DNA from: Burkholderia ambifaria AMMD
GTDB taxonomy: Bacteria > Pseudomonadota > Gammaproteobacteria > Burkholderiales > Burkholderiaceae
Assembly (NCBI RefSeq): GCF_000203915.1
Contig: NC_008391.1
Span: 620,001 to 684,000, forward strand
Reading direction: 5' to 3'
DNA length: 64,000 bases
The stretch's first letter is position 1. Each line of letters begins with the position of its first letter. Positions 44,770 to 53,499 of the stretch are shown here, piece by piece. Both the position numbers and the translations under genes were made by a program. The notes under the pieces are model-generated. The model did no database searches. It was not told the origin of the DNA and was given only the letters and a program-made list of their open reading frames with translations.

Positions 44770-45267
44770 TCAGTGCCGCGTGCCGCTTTCCGGGCCGCCC
44801 GGCGACGCCTCGTAAGGCGGCGCGTCGAGCGGCGTTTCGCCTTCCTCGATCAGCCAGTACGGCGACGCACCGTAGTACGTGTGCAGCGCCTCGGCCCAGA
44901 TCGAATCGGCCATCGTCGGCCAGTGGTCCTTGTCGAAGCCGGGGGCTTCGCGCACGCGCTCCGTCGACACGGCCAGCACGAAGCAGTGCCGCTCGGCATC
45001 GAGCGTCAGCACATTCCACGGCACCGCCAGCAGCTTGCCGCCGATCCCGAGAAAGCCGCCCGACGACACGACCGCGTAAGCGATCCGGCCGGAGCGGACA
45101 TCGAGCATGATGTTCGTGACCTTGCCGATGTCGTCGCCGTCGATCGTCAGGACGTGATCGCCTTCCAGCGTGCCGGCGGCCATCACGTCCGGCCCCGGCC
45201 CCCCGGCCGAACGGCCGCTGTCGCCGACGATGCGCGCATGCGTGGGCGAAGGTCTGTCCGTTGTCAT
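44770..45267 (-). CDS. PRC-barrel domain protein
   Basis: A 165-residue protein. The PRC-barrel (about 30-110) shows GTLEGDHVLTIDGDDIGKVT, then LDVRSGRIAYAVVSSGGFLGIGGKLLAVPW, and is followed by a tail with a second conserved block (FDKDHWPTMADSIW). Such proteins are found in bacterial envelope stress loci and their mechanism is unclear. AGGAGAAAAGCG gives a good ribosome binding site. It lies 67 bp behind the CBS-domain gene on the same strand and is probably in one operon with it. Confidence 0.85.
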   Translation of the reverse strand: MTTDRPSPTHARIVGDSGRSAGGPGPDVMAAGTLEGDHVLTIDGDDIGKVTNIMLDVRSGRIAYAVVSSGGFLGIGGKLLAVPWNVLTLDAERHCFVLAVSTERVREAPGFDKDHWPTMADSIWAEALHTYYGASPYWLIEEGETPLDAPPYEASPGGPESGTRH

Positions 45268-45334
45268 CGCTTTTCTCCTGGTCGAAGCGGCGCGGCGCAG
45301 TGGCTCGCAGCCGCGCAGGGAAGGGCCGGCCGCG

Positions 45335-45766
45335 TTAGCGGCGGCGCGGCAGGGATACGTCCTCGAGCGTGTTCGCCAGCTCGTCGCGGGCCGGGCCGCC
45401 CGCGCGCGTCGCGATGTCGCCCAGCGACACGATGCCGACGATCTGGTGCTTCGCATCGAGCACCGGCATCCGGTGCAATTGCAAGTCGGCCATCCGTTGC
45501 TGGACATCGCCGACGCCGTCGTCCTCGATACACCACTGCACGGGCCCGGAGGCGACGGCCTTCACGGGCGTGTCGGGCGAATGCCCGTGCGACAGTGCCC
45601 GCACCGCGAGGTCGCGGTCCGTCACGACCGCGACGAGTTCGTTGCCGTCGCAGACCGGCAGCACGCCGATGTCGAAGCGCTGCATCAATTGGGCTGCATG
45701 GCGAATCGTGTCGGTCGGCGCGACGCACACTACGTCGCGCGACATGATCTCGTTGACGCGATACAT
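45335..45766 (-). CDS. CBS-domain-pair protein
   Basis: A 143-residue soluble protein made of two CBS motifs (a Bateman module): MSRDVVCVAPTDTIRHAAQL, then LPVCDGNELVAVVTDRDLAVRAL, and in the second half MADLQLHRMPVLD and IVGIVSLGDIATRAG. The TDRD and SLGD turns are where adenine nucleotides usually bind, so it may sense AMP/ATP or NAD. GGAGG lies before the ATG. It heads a likely two-gene unit with the PRC-barrel gene. Confidence 0.88.
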   Translation of the reverse strand: MYRVNEIMSRDVVCVAPTDTIRHAAQLMQRFDIGVLPVCDGNELVAVVTDRDLAVRALSHGHSPDTPVKAVASGPVQWCIEDDGVGDVQQRMADLQLHRMPVLDAKHQIVGIVSLGDIATRAGGPARDELANTLEDVSLPRRR

Positions 45767-45921
45767 GAACGCCTCCTTCGTGAGCGAGACGAACCGGAAG
45801 CAGGACGCGTGCCGCGTTCAATCGGCACCCGTGCGGGCAGCGCGCCCGGGCCACGGAGAAATTTGCCAGCCAGCTTGTACATCTTCCACGACGATGGCCG
45901 CGGCCGGCGCGCAACCGATGA

Positions 45922-46041
45922 TCAGTGGCCGACCCCCGTCATCACGACGATGGCGAGCACCACTGCGCTCTCGATCGCGGCCAGTGCCGCGACGCCCGCG
46001 GCGCCGCTGACTTCGTTCCATGCACGTTCGATGCGGTTCAT
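45922..46041 (-). CDS. 39-residue single-helix membrane protein
   Basis: A tiny gene, too short for normal gene finders. It has a ribosome binding site (CGGAGTGAAGTG) directly before the ATG. The product starts MNRIERAWNEVSGAAG and has a hydrophobic helix (AIESAVVLAIVVMTGVGH at the end). It lies 155 bp upstream of the CBS gene on the same strand and may be the first gene of that unit. The function is unknown; a small membrane-associated stress peptide is plausible. Confidence 0.55.
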   Translation of the reverse strand: MNRIERAWNEVSGAAGVAALAAIESAVVLAIVVMTGVGH

Positions 46042-46107
46042 CACTTCACTCCGGTTATGCCGGCTCCGGGCTACGCTGTGGCGCAGGGTGGGGCCGGGGT
46101 GCCGCCG

Positions 46108-46356
46108 TCAGCCGTGATCGCGGGGCGGTGGTGGGGCGTCGGGCGCGCGACGTTCGCGCGGGCCGGACGGCTTCGCGGGGTCGATACGGGTCGCGCCGCC
46201 GACGGCGGGCGGATCGCTGGCCGGGAAACTCTCCTCGAGCCCTTCGTCGATGCGCTTCTCCGTCTTGTCATTGGACGGCTTGCGCGACGCGGCGAGCGAG
46301 ACTAGGCCGGCAGCCGGGGACACGGCATCGCGGCGGCCGGGGGCATGAGCGATCAT
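46108..46356 (-). CDS. Small acidic hypothetical protein (ESFPASDPP motif)
   Basis: An 82-residue protein with an excellent AAGGAGGT ribosome binding site. The core KRIDEGLEESFPASDPPAVG is a pattern I know from a family of short uncharacterised proteobacterial proteins. The rest is Pro/Arg-rich and probably disordered. It is oriented with the 39-residue membrane gene and the CBS/PRC pair and could be the start of a four-gene cluster. Confidence 0.65.
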   Translation of the reverse strand: MIAHAPGRRDAVSPAAGLVSLAASRKPSNDKTEKRIDEGLEESFPASDPPAVGGATRIDPAKPSGPRERRAPDAPPPPRDHG

Positions 46357-46718
46357 GATCGAACCTCCTTACACGTAACGAAAAGCGCAAGCGCCGTACC
46401 CGTGCGAGGTGGGGCGGCATGACGCTCGCGGCTCATTGAGCCGGCCGGAGTGGTAGCCACATCGGCCGCTCGCTGCTGGTTGAACCACCGTCCACAGGGG
46501 GCGGCGAGCGCGGGGCGGCGGGATGCTGGTTGCACGATGCGCGGCGTGCGATCCGTTCACGCTGGCGGTGAAACTCGCCGCCGAGGGGCGCATCGTGTCG
46601 CTGGTGATTGCAGCTTACGCCGGATGACGCCGCGCGTGTCGGCGACGATGTGCGGGCACGCTGCTTGCGTACGGTCGCCGCGCCAATCGACACGCGCGAG
46701 CCGCCGCGCAGGAGTGAC
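46357..46718. other. Divergent gap between small stress genes
   Basis: No FNR box was found here. A 34-codon plus-strand frame at 46523-46627 (starting MLVARCAACDP) has no proper ribosome binding site and is not called. Confidence 0.35.
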
Positions 46719-47183
46719 ATGAACACGCCATCCATGCTGCACCGCCCCGAACCGACACCCGACGTCGATCCCGACCCGACGCGGCCCGAGCACGACGATC
46801 CGGTCGATCCGCCCGTGCCCTTCGGGCCGCCGCATGGCGATCCGCCGTCGCAGCCGCCACCGATGCGGATGCCGGACGGACGCAGCGTAACGCGGCCGGC
46901 CGCGCGATTACTGAAAGGAGGACCATCATGGACATTCACGTGCAATCGCCGGACAAGCGCGCGATCGCCCAGGTGCTGGGCCGCTATTTCGAGTCGCGCT
47001 CGTTGCGTTATCACATCGAGGAGTTGCCGGGCGGCGTGCTGCATATCGGCTTTCGCGCCAGCGGCCGCCCGGTCGCCGTCACCGTGTCGTTCGACGATTC
47101 CGCCTACGACACCTACACGCACTGGGACGCGAGCCAGAAGCAGCTCGCGCTCGGGCGGCTCGCCGATGGGTTCTCGCGCATGA
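46719..47183 (+). CDS. Possible proline-rich small protein, 3' end uncertain
   Basis: CAGGAGTGAC precedes the ATG, and the first ~65 codons (MNTPSMLHRPEPTPDVDPDP then PVPFGPPHGDPP) form a Pro/Asp-rich product that looks deliberate. The frame then runs 256 bases into the next, well-supported gene, which is unlikely. The true gene probably ends near 46920 or has lost its stop codon through a frameshift. The function is unknown. Confidence 0.3.
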   Translation: MNTPSMLHRPEPTPDVDPDPTRPEHDDPVDPPVPFGPPHGDPPSQPPPMRMPDGRSVTRPAARLLKGGPSWTFTCNRRTSARSPRCWAAISSRARCVITSRSCRAACCISAFAPAAARSPSPCRSTIPPTTPTRTGTRARSSSRSGGSPMGSRA

Positions 47184-47239
47184 TGTCCAAGCGCAGCCCG
47201 GCCGCGCTCGCCGGCGACTACCACGTCGAGCGTTTCTGA
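46928..47239 (+). CDS. Hypothetical cytoplasmic protein
   Basis: A 103-residue protein behind GAAAGGAGGACC, a strong ribosome binding site. It begins MDIHVQSPDKRAIAQVLGRY and has a mixed alpha/beta look (YHIEELPGGVLHIGFRASG, AVTVSFDDSAYDTY). No signal peptide, membrane helix or catalytic motif is seen. It closes the second block of stress-type genes and is followed by a terminator-like hairpin. I do not recognise its family. Confidence 0.65.
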   Translation: MDIHVQSPDKRAIAQVLGRYFESRSLRYHIEELPGGVLHIGFRASGRPVAVTVSFDDSAYDTYTHWDASQKQLALGRLADGFSRMMSKRSPAALAGDYHVERF

Positions 47240-47274
47240 TTCCGCAACCATCCGCTTGCTCGTGCCGGAACCCG

Positions 47275-47305
47275 GCAAAGTGCCCGTGCTCAACGGGCGC
47301 TTTGC
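47275..47305 (+). terminator. Terminator-like hairpin
   Basis: GCAAAGTGCCCGT pairs with ACGGGCGCTTTGC around GCTCA, with one G-T pair. There is no long T-run after it. Confidence 0.6.
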
Positions 47306-47446
47306 GGGTTCGCTGCGGCTCGCGTAGGATGTTCGTTAATTCAGCGCACGCTACGTTCGCGCTGTCAGTTGCCTGCCCTGGCAGCTGGACAAGCGCGACG
47401 CGCTTTCCTGCAGGTTCGTTTCGCGCAACCGACGGAGACCGCCTTG

Positions 47447-48325
47447 ATGACCGTTGCTCGCCCGTTGTTGTCACCCGCCACCCGCCGGTTCGTGTCCGGC
47501 CTGTCGGCCTTCGCCGCGCTCGCGGCCGCCGGCGCCCGCGACGCGTCGGCCCAGACACCATCGCCGCTCGGCGAATGGCAATACTCGGCGGGGGTGCCGC
47601 TGCAGAAACTGTTCAATCCGACCGTTCCCACATGGCAGGTCAGCGTGGGCGCGGCGATGACGCTGCAGCCGCGCTACGCGGGTTCCGACCGCTACCGCGT
47701 GATGGGCGGCCCGAATTTCGACGTGCGCTATCGCGACCTGTTCTTCCTGTCGACGGGCGACGGGCTCGGCGCGAACGTGCTGCGCGGGCCCAACTGGCGC
47801 GTGAGCCTGTCGGTCGGCTATGACCTCGGGCGCCGCTCGGCCGACGATCTCGACCACCTGAACGGGCTCGACAACATCAACGCGGCGCCGGTGATGAAGC
47901 TCGCGGCCGATTACGTGATCTCGAAGGAATTCCCGCTCGTGCTGCGCGCCGATGTCCGGCGCAGCATCGGCGGCTCGAACGGCTGGGTCGGCGATTTCTC
48001 CGCGTACATGCCGATGCCGGGCAGCAACGAGCACTTCTTCTGGTTCGCCGGCCCGACCGTGTCGTTCGCCGATTCGCGCTACATGAACGGCTGGTTCGGC
48101 GTGAATCAGGGGGCGTCCGCGCGTTCGGGGCTGCGGACCTATTCGCCGGGTGCGGGGATGAAGTCGTTCGGCGCCGGCATGACGATGGTCTGGTTCGTCA
48201 ACAAGCACTGGTTCGTGACGGTGGACGGCGCGATCGAGCAGCTCGTCGGCCGCGCAAGGCGCAGCCCGATCACGCAGCAGTCGACGAATGGCGTGTTCGA
48301 CATGTCGGTGAATTACCAGTTCTGA
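47447..48325 (+). CDS. mipA: MipA/OmpV family outer-membrane protein
   Basis: A 292-residue protein. A signal peptide (VSGLSAFAALAAAGARDASA) precedes a beta barrel with alternating residues and the closing aromatic, ending MSVNYQF. The MipA pattern is visible in VGAAMTLQPRYAGSDRYRV and YDLGRRSADDLDHLNGL. MipA was described as a scaffold joining murein synthase and hydrolase, and OmpV members act in adhesion or osmoregulation; the role here is not determined. The ATG at 47447 has GGAG upstream and starts the signal peptide. Confidence 0.85.
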   Translation: MTVARPLLSPATRRFVSGLSAFAALAAAGARDASAQTPSPLGEWQYSAGVPLQKLFNPTVPTWQVSVGAAMTLQPRYAGSDRYRVMGGPNFDVRYRDLFFLSTGDGLGANVLRGPNWRVSLSVGYDLGRRSADDLDHLNGLDNINAAPVMKLAADYVISKEFPLVLRADVRRSIGGSNGWVGDFSAYMPMPGSNEHFFWFAGPTVSFADSRYMNGWFGVNQGASARSGLRTYSPGAGMKSFGAGMTMVWFVNKHWFVTVDGAIEQLVGRARRSPITQQSTNGVFDMSVNYQF

Positions 48326-48430
48326 CCGGATGAGCGTCGGCCGGACGGCCGGGCGGCGCATCGACGAGCGGCATTTGTCGTCACATTTGATATGATTGGT
48401 ACCTGTACAAACGTACAGTGATCGATCCCC

Positions 48431-50125
48431 GTGACGCCTGCATCGCCGACGCCTCCGGCGTTTTACTACCTGACCAATTTCGAACGCGCGCTGGCCTGGC
48501 TCGGCGAGCGTTACGACGACCTCCTCGACGCGCACGAACACGCGTTTCTCCGGCAGTTCGCGCAACTGCCGAAAGCGTCGCGCGCGTTGCTCGTGCGGAT
48601 GCTGATGCGCAGCGGCTCCGATTTCCGGGCGAGCAAGCTCGTGTACGACGAAATCGGCAGCACGCTCGACGCAGCCGCGCCGCTCGTCGCACTCGGCTGG
48701 ATCGATCCGGCGCCCGCGCTCACGCTCGACGAGCTGTTCGCGCTGTCGACCAAGGCCGACCTGCTGAAGGCGTTCCCGTCGCTCGCCGCGCATGCGGGCG
48801 AGCGCAAGCCCGACTGGCTCGAACGGCTGCGGCTCGTGCACGACGTCGCACAGCCGCTCCACGCGTGGTGCGCGCAGGCCGACGATTGCGTGCTGCGCGT
48901 GACGGTCGGCGCGCTGTGCGACCGGCTGCGGCTGATGTTCTTCGGCAATCTCCATCAGGACTGGAGCGAATTCGTGCTCGCCGATCTCGGCGTGTTCCAG
49001 TACGAAAGCGTGCCGTTCGCGCCGTCGTCGCGCGCGTTCCAGCAGCGCGCCGACGTCGATGCGTATCTCGCGCTGCAGGCCTGCCGCGAAGCCCTCGACG
49101 CATGGCCGGAAGACCTCCCCTTCGACGACCTGCTGCACGCGATCGACGCGATCGGCTGCGCGCAGCCGTGGCTCGCGACCCGCCGCTCGAAGCTGCTGTT
49201 CTCGCTCGGGCAAGCGTGCGAGCGCCGCGCCGACTGGGACGCCGCGCTCGACGCGTATGCGCGCAGCGCGTGGCCGGGCAGCCGGCATCGGCGCATTCGC
49301 GTGCTCGAGCGCTGCGGACGCGATGACGACGCACTCGCGCTGGCGCTCGACGCGCGCGGCGGTTTCGAAAGCGACGAGGAACGCCAGCGCGTCGAGCGGA
49401 TGCTGCCGCGCCTGCAGCGGCGTCTCGGGCAGCGGGTCGAACGCGCGGGCCGCGCGCACGACGTGCCGCGCGAAACGCTCGTGCTCGCGCGTCCCGACGC
49501 GTTCGTCAGCGTCGAATTCGCGGTGCGCGACCATCTTGCGCAGCCCCACGCGCCGGTGCATTACGTCGAGAACACGCTGATCAATTCGCTGTTCGGGCTG
49601 CTGTGCTGGGAGCCCGTGTTCGCGGCCGTGCCCGGCGCGTTCTTTCACCCGTTCCAGCGCGGCCCGGCCGACCTGCACGCGCCCGATTTCGCGGTGCGCC
49701 GCACGGACGCGTTCGCCGGCTGTTTCGCGCAGCTCGACTCGGACGCGTACCGCGACACGATCCGCCGCCACCATGCGACGAAAGCGGGGCTGCAATCGCC
49801 GTTCGTGTTCTGGGGCGTGCTGACCGACGAGCTGCTCGACGACGCGCTGGCCTGCCTGCCGCCCGAGCACCTGCGGCTGTGGTTCACGCGCCTGCTCGCG
49901 GACATCCGCAGCAACCGTTCGGGGCTGCCCGACCTCGTGCGGTTCTGGCCCGGCGAGCGACGCTACGAGCTGATCGAGGTGAAGGGCCCCGGCGACCGCC
50001 TGCAGGACAACCAGACGCGCTGGCTCGCGTACTGCGTCGCGCACGGCATTCCGGTGCGTGTCGTCGATGTCGAATGGGCGGGCGCCGACGTCGCGCAGGC
50101 CGAGGCGGCGGGGCTGTCCGCATGA
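48431..50125 (+). CDS. FAN1-like VRR-NUC nuclease
   Basis: A 564-residue protein. The C-terminal VRR-NUC domain has GLPDLVRFWPGE followed by YELIEVKGPGDRLQDNQTRW, the PD-(D/E)xK core with EVK. The central region is TPR-like (about 150-400), preceded by the FAN1-type start FYYLTNFERALAWLGERY. FAN1 proteins are structure-specific nucleases that process 5' flaps and interstrand cross-links. The stop codon overlaps the start of a DinG-type helicase gene (ATGA), so the two products are made together and probably act together in repair. GTG or ATG starts slightly upstream are possible. Confidence 0.87.
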   Translation: MTPASPTPPAFYYLTNFERALAWLGERYDDLLDAHEHAFLRQFAQLPKASRALLVRMLMRSGSDFRASKLVYDEIGSTLDAAAPLVALGWIDPAPALTLDELFALSTKADLLKAFPSLAAHAGERKPDWLERLRLVHDVAQPLHAWCAQADDCVLRVTVGALCDRLRLMFFGNLHQDWSEFVLADLGVFQYESVPFAPSSRAFQQRADVDAYLALQACREALDAWPEDLPFDDLLHAIDAIGCAQPWLATRRSKLLFSLGQACERRADWDAALDAYARSAWPGSRHRRIRVLERCGRDDDALALALDARGGFESDEERQRVERMLPRLQRRLGQRVERAGRAHDVPRETLVLARPDAFVSVEFAVRDHLAQPHAPVHYVENTLINSLFGLLCWEPVFAAVPGAFFHPFQRGPADLHAPDFAVRRTDAFAGCFAQLDSDAYRDTIRRHHATKAGLQSPFVFWGVLTDELLDDALACLPPEHLRLWFTRLLADIRSNRSGLPDLVRFWPGERRYELIEVKGPGDRLQDNQTRWLAYCVAHGIPVRVVDVEWAGADVAQAEAAGLSA

Positions 50126-52422
50126 GCTATGTCGTCGCCGTGCGGGCCATGTGCGAGTTCACCGCGCGACGCGGCGATCTCGACCTGCGCTTCACGCCCG
50201 CGCCGACCGCACTCGAAGGCATCGCCGGTCATGGCGCGGTCACGTCGAAGCGCGGCGCGCGCTACGAAACCGAGATCGCGCTGAGCGGCACCTGGGGCAC
50301 GCTGACCGTGCGCGGGCGCGCGGACGGTTACGATCCGGTCGCGAACCGGCTCGAGGAGATCAAGACCTACCGCGGCAGCCTCGATGCGATGCCGGCCAAT
50401 CATCGCGCGCTTCACTGGGCGCAGGCGAAGGTCTATGCGCACCTGATGTGCGACGCACGCGGCCTTACGGAAATCAACGTCGCGCTCGTGTATTTCGACA
50501 TCGTGTCCGAGCGCGAGACCGTGCTGACGGAAACGCTGAGCGCCGACGTGCTCGCCGCGTTCTTTGCGGAGCAGTGCGCGTGCTTCGTCGGCTGGGCCGA
50601 GCGCGAGACCGCGCATCGTGCGGCCCGCGATGCGGCGTTGCGTGCGCTGGCGTTTCCGCACGGGCAATTCCGCAGCGGTCAGCGCGAGCTGGCGGTGTCC
50701 GTCTATCGGGCCGCGCGCGACGAACACTGCCTGATGGCGCAGGCGCCGACCGGCATCGGCAAGACGCTCGGCACGGTCTTCCCGCTGCTGAAGGCGTGCG
50801 GCGAGGGCGAGCTCGATCACGTGTTCTTCCTGACCGCGAAGACGCCCGGCCGCGCGCTCGCGCTGGAGGCGGCGACGACGCTCGGCGCCGGCACGCCGGC
50901 GCTGCCGCTGCGCGTGCTGGAGCTCGTCGCCCGCGACAAGGCATGCGAGCATCCGGACCGCGCGTGTCACGGCGAATCATGCCCGCTCGCGCAAGGCTTT
51001 TACGACCGGCTGCCGGCCGCGCGCGACGCGGCGATCGGCGCCGGGCTGCTCGATCGCGCCACCGTGCGCGAAGCCGCGCTCGCGCACGACGTCTGTCCGT
51101 ATTACCTGTCGCAGGAGCTGGCGCGCTGGTCGGACATGGTGATCGGCGACTACAACTACTACTACGACGGCAGCGCGATGCTGCACACGCTCGCGCAGCA
51201 GAACCAGTGGCGGGTCGGCGTGCTCGTCGACGAGGCGCACAACCTGCTCGATCGCGCCCGCAGGATGTACAGCGCATCGCTCGACCCGTTCGCGTTCGCA
51301 GCCGCGCGCGAGGCGGCGCCGGCGGCGCTGCGCAAGGCGTTCGACCGGCTCGCGCGCGCGTGGGGCACCGTCAATCGCGCACAGGCCGAGCGCTATGCGG
51401 CCTATCCGGAGATTCCGGGCCCGATCGTGTCGGCCGTGCAGAACCTCGTCGCGACGATCGGCGAACACCTGACCGATGCGCCGCGCGCGAACGACGACGC
51501 GCTGCTGCGGTTTCATTTCGAGGCGATCCAGTTCGGCGTGCTCGCCGACGCGTTCGACAGCGCGTCGATCTTCGACGCGACGCTGCACGGCGAGCCGCTG
51601 CCGCGCCAGTCGGGGCTCGACGGCGTCGCGCCGGCCGGGCGCCAGCGCCGCATCCAGTCGACGCTGTGCGTGCGCAACGTGATTCCGGCCGCCTTTCTCG
51701 CGCCGCGCTACGAAGCCGCGCGCGCGACCGTGCTGTTTTCCGGCACGCTGAGTCCGTTTCATTTCTATCGCGACACGCTCGGGCTGCCGGCCGACACGGG
51801 CTGGCTCGACGTCGACGGGCCGTTTCGCGCCGAGCAACTGACCGTGCGCGTCGCGAGCCATGTGTCGACCCGCTGGCGCGACCGCGACCGTTCGCTCGAA
51901 CCGATCGCGGACCTGATCGCCGCGCAGTATGCGACGCGGCCCGGCAACTACCTCGGTTTTCTCAGCAGCTTCGACTATCTCGGCCGCGTCGTCGCGTTGA
52001 TGCAGACGCGCCATCCGGACGTGCCCGTATGGGCCCAGGCGCCCGGCATGGCCGAAAGCGAGCGCGACGCGTTTCTGGCGCGCTTCGACGCGGGCGGGCG
52101 CGGTGTCGGCTTCGCGGTGCTGGGCGGTGCGTTCTCGGAAGGTGTGGATCTCGTCGGCGAGCGGCTGATCGGCGCGTTCATCGCGACGCTCGGGCTCCCG
52201 CAGGTCAACGACGTCAACGAACAGATGCGGCGCGCGATGGAGGCGCGTTTCGGTAACGGCTACGACTACATGTATCTGTACCCGGGTTTGCAGAAGGTGG
52301 TGCAGGCGGCCGGGCGCGTGATCCGCACCGAGCACGACGAGGGCGTCGTGCACCTGATCGACGATCGTTACCGGCGGCGGGAGGTGCGCGATCTGCTGCC
52401 GCGCTGGTGGCGGATCGGGTGA
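50122..52422 (+). CDS. XPD/DinG-like helicase with an N-terminal nuclease-like domain
   Basis: A 766-residue superfamily 2 helicase. The Walker A motif is QAPTGIGKT and the DEAH box is LVDEAHNLLD. An iron-sulfur cluster region with CEHPDRACHGESC and a later VCPYY gives the four Cys expected of XPD/DinG. The late motif GAFSEGVDLVGERL and QAAGRVIRTEHD are Rad3-type motifs V and VI. The first ~110 residues hold a possible PD-(D/E)xK nuclease fold: RGRADGYDP then EEIKTYRG, as in Cas4/AddB-like exonucleases. It overlaps and follows the FAN1-like gene, forming a repair unit. Confidence 0.88.
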   Translation: MSYVVAVRAMCEFTARRGDLDLRFTPAPTALEGIAGHGAVTSKRGARYETEIALSGTWGTLTVRGRADGYDPVANRLEEIKTYRGSLDAMPANHRALHWAQAKVYAHLMCDARGLTEINVALVYFDIVSERETVLTETLSADVLAAFFAEQCACFVGWAERETAHRAARDAALRALAFPHGQFRSGQRELAVSVYRAARDEHCLMAQAPTGIGKTLGTVFPLLKACGEGELDHVFFLTAKTPGRALALEAATTLGAGTPALPLRVLELVARDKACEHPDRACHGESCPLAQGFYDRLPAARDAAIGAGLLDRATVREAALAHDVCPYYLSQELARWSDMVIGDYNYYYDGSAMLHTLAQQNQWRVGVLVDEAHNLLDRARRMYSASLDPFAFAAAREAAPAALRKAFDRLARAWGTVNRAQAERYAAYPEIPGPIVSAVQNLVATIGEHLTDAPRANDDALLRFHFEAIQFGVLADAFDSASIFDATLHGEPLPRQSGLDGVAPAGRQRRIQSTLCVRNVIPAAFLAPRYEAARATVLFSGTLSPFHFYRDTLGLPADTGWLDVDGPFRAEQLTVRVASHVSTRWRDRDRSLEPIADLIAAQYATRPGNYLGFLSSFDYLGRVVALMQTRHPDVPVWAQAPGMAESERDAFLARFDAGGRGVGFAVLGGAFSEGVDLVGERLIGAFIATLGLPQVNDVNEQMRRAMEARFGNGYDYMYLYPGLQKVVQAAGRVIRTEHDEGVVHLIDDRYRRREVRDLLPRWWRIG

Positions 52423-52477
52423 TCGTCTCGGGCGACCGGCTCGGGGGCCGTAGCGCGTGCGCGCTTGCGCCGAATCC

Positions 52478-53248
52478 CTACAGCACGTTGAGCATTGCGA
52501 GCGCGGCTTCCTGCAGATGCGGCAGCACGCGCCGCACGGCCGCGTCCGTCGCTTCCGTGCCGATCGGCATGTTCGTGCTCAGCGCGGCGACGACTTCGCC
52601 ATGACGGTTCTTCAACGGCACCGCGATGCCGCGCACGCCGACCTGCAATTGCTGCTCGATGACCGCGAAGCCCGCGTCGCGCGCGTGGTCGACCTGTTCG
52701 AGCAGTCGTGCCTTGTTGGTGATCGTGTGCGGCGTGAACGGGGCGAGTTCGGCGTCGGCGAGCCACGCGCGGACGGCCTCCCGATCCGGATGATGGGCGA
52801 GCAGCACGACGCCGGGCGACGTCAGCGGCGCCGGCACGCGTGCGCCGAGCACGAAGCCGGTCGTCATCACGCGCGACACGCCGTTGCGGGCGATGAACAC
52901 GAGTTGCCAGCCATCGAGCACGCTCACGTACGCCGATTCGTTCAGCGACGCGCTCAGTTGCTGCAGATACGGCTGGACCGTGCGCGGCAGCCGCGCCGAA
53001 TCGAAGTACGACCAGCCGACCCGCAGCACGCGCGGCGTGAGGCCGTACAGCTTGCCGTCGGTGTACACGTAGCCGAGCGATTCGAGCGTCAGCAGGTAAC
53101 GCCGCGCGGCCGTGCGCGTGAGCCCGGTGCGGGCGGCGGCCTGGGTGGGCGTCATCCGCGCGTGCTGGCTGTCGAACGCTTCCAGGATCGCCAGGCCTTT
53201 TTCGAGGCCGGCGATCCAGTCGCGTCGGTCGAGGTCGGTTTTTTTCAT
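52478..53248 (-). CDS. IclR-family regulator (PcaR/PobR-like)
   Basis: A 256-residue regulator. The N-terminal winged helix (about 12-75) has GLEKGLAILEAFDSQHARMT and TGLTRTAARRYLLTLESLGYV; the C-terminal effector domain (about 85-250) has YVSVLDGWQLVFIAR and GVRGIAVPLKNRHGEVVAAL. PcaR/PobR/PcaU-type proteins respond to aromatic acids such as beta-ketoadipate, p-hydroxybenzoate or protocatechuate. A near match to the PcaR operator (53291-53305) lies 43 bp before its start, and better matches are in the transporter-dioxygenase promoter at 57145-57180, so it probably regulates itself and that pair. Confidence 0.87.
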   Translation of the reverse strand: MKKTDLDRRDWIAGLEKGLAILEAFDSQHARMTPTQAAARTGLTRTAARRYLLTLESLGYVYTDGKLYGLTPRVLRVGWSYFDSARLPRTVQPYLQQLSASLNESAYVSVLDGWQLVFIARNGVSRVMTTGFVLGARVPAPLTSPGVVLLAHHPDREAVRAWLADAELAPFTPHTITNKARLLEQVDHARDAGFAVIEQQLQVGVRGIAVPLKNRHGEVVAALSTNMPIGTEATDAAVRRVLPHLQEAALAMLNVL

Positions 53249-53290
53249 CGTGGGCAGCGACGCGTGAGTGCGCGGTGATCGCGCGGGAGT

Positions 53291-53305
53291 GGGCGATTAT
53301 CGCGC
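53291..53305. promoter_or_regulatory. PcaR-like operator GGGCGATTATCGCGC (autoregulatory)
   Basis: Matches the motif GTGCGATTATCGAAC at 12 of 15 positions. It lies directly before the IclR regulator gene. Confidence 0.55.
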
Positions 53306-53499
53306 AAATCGAATCGGCTGCGGGCGCGCCGCCGGGCGCACGGGTTCGAGCTTGCATGATTGGACGCTCGGCCCGAGCGTGGGGAAATGAGCGTCGACAA
53401 CAACCGATTCGCGCGCCATCTCGTGTGCTGCGCCGTATGGGTCGCGCGTGCATGCTTGCAAAGCCGCGCTAGAATCGCCAGCCCGACTGGAACAGAACA

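Noticed and set aside
46523..46627. 34-codon frame starting MLVARCAACDP
   Set aside because: It contains a CxxC but lacks a proper ribosome binding site and any supporting context.
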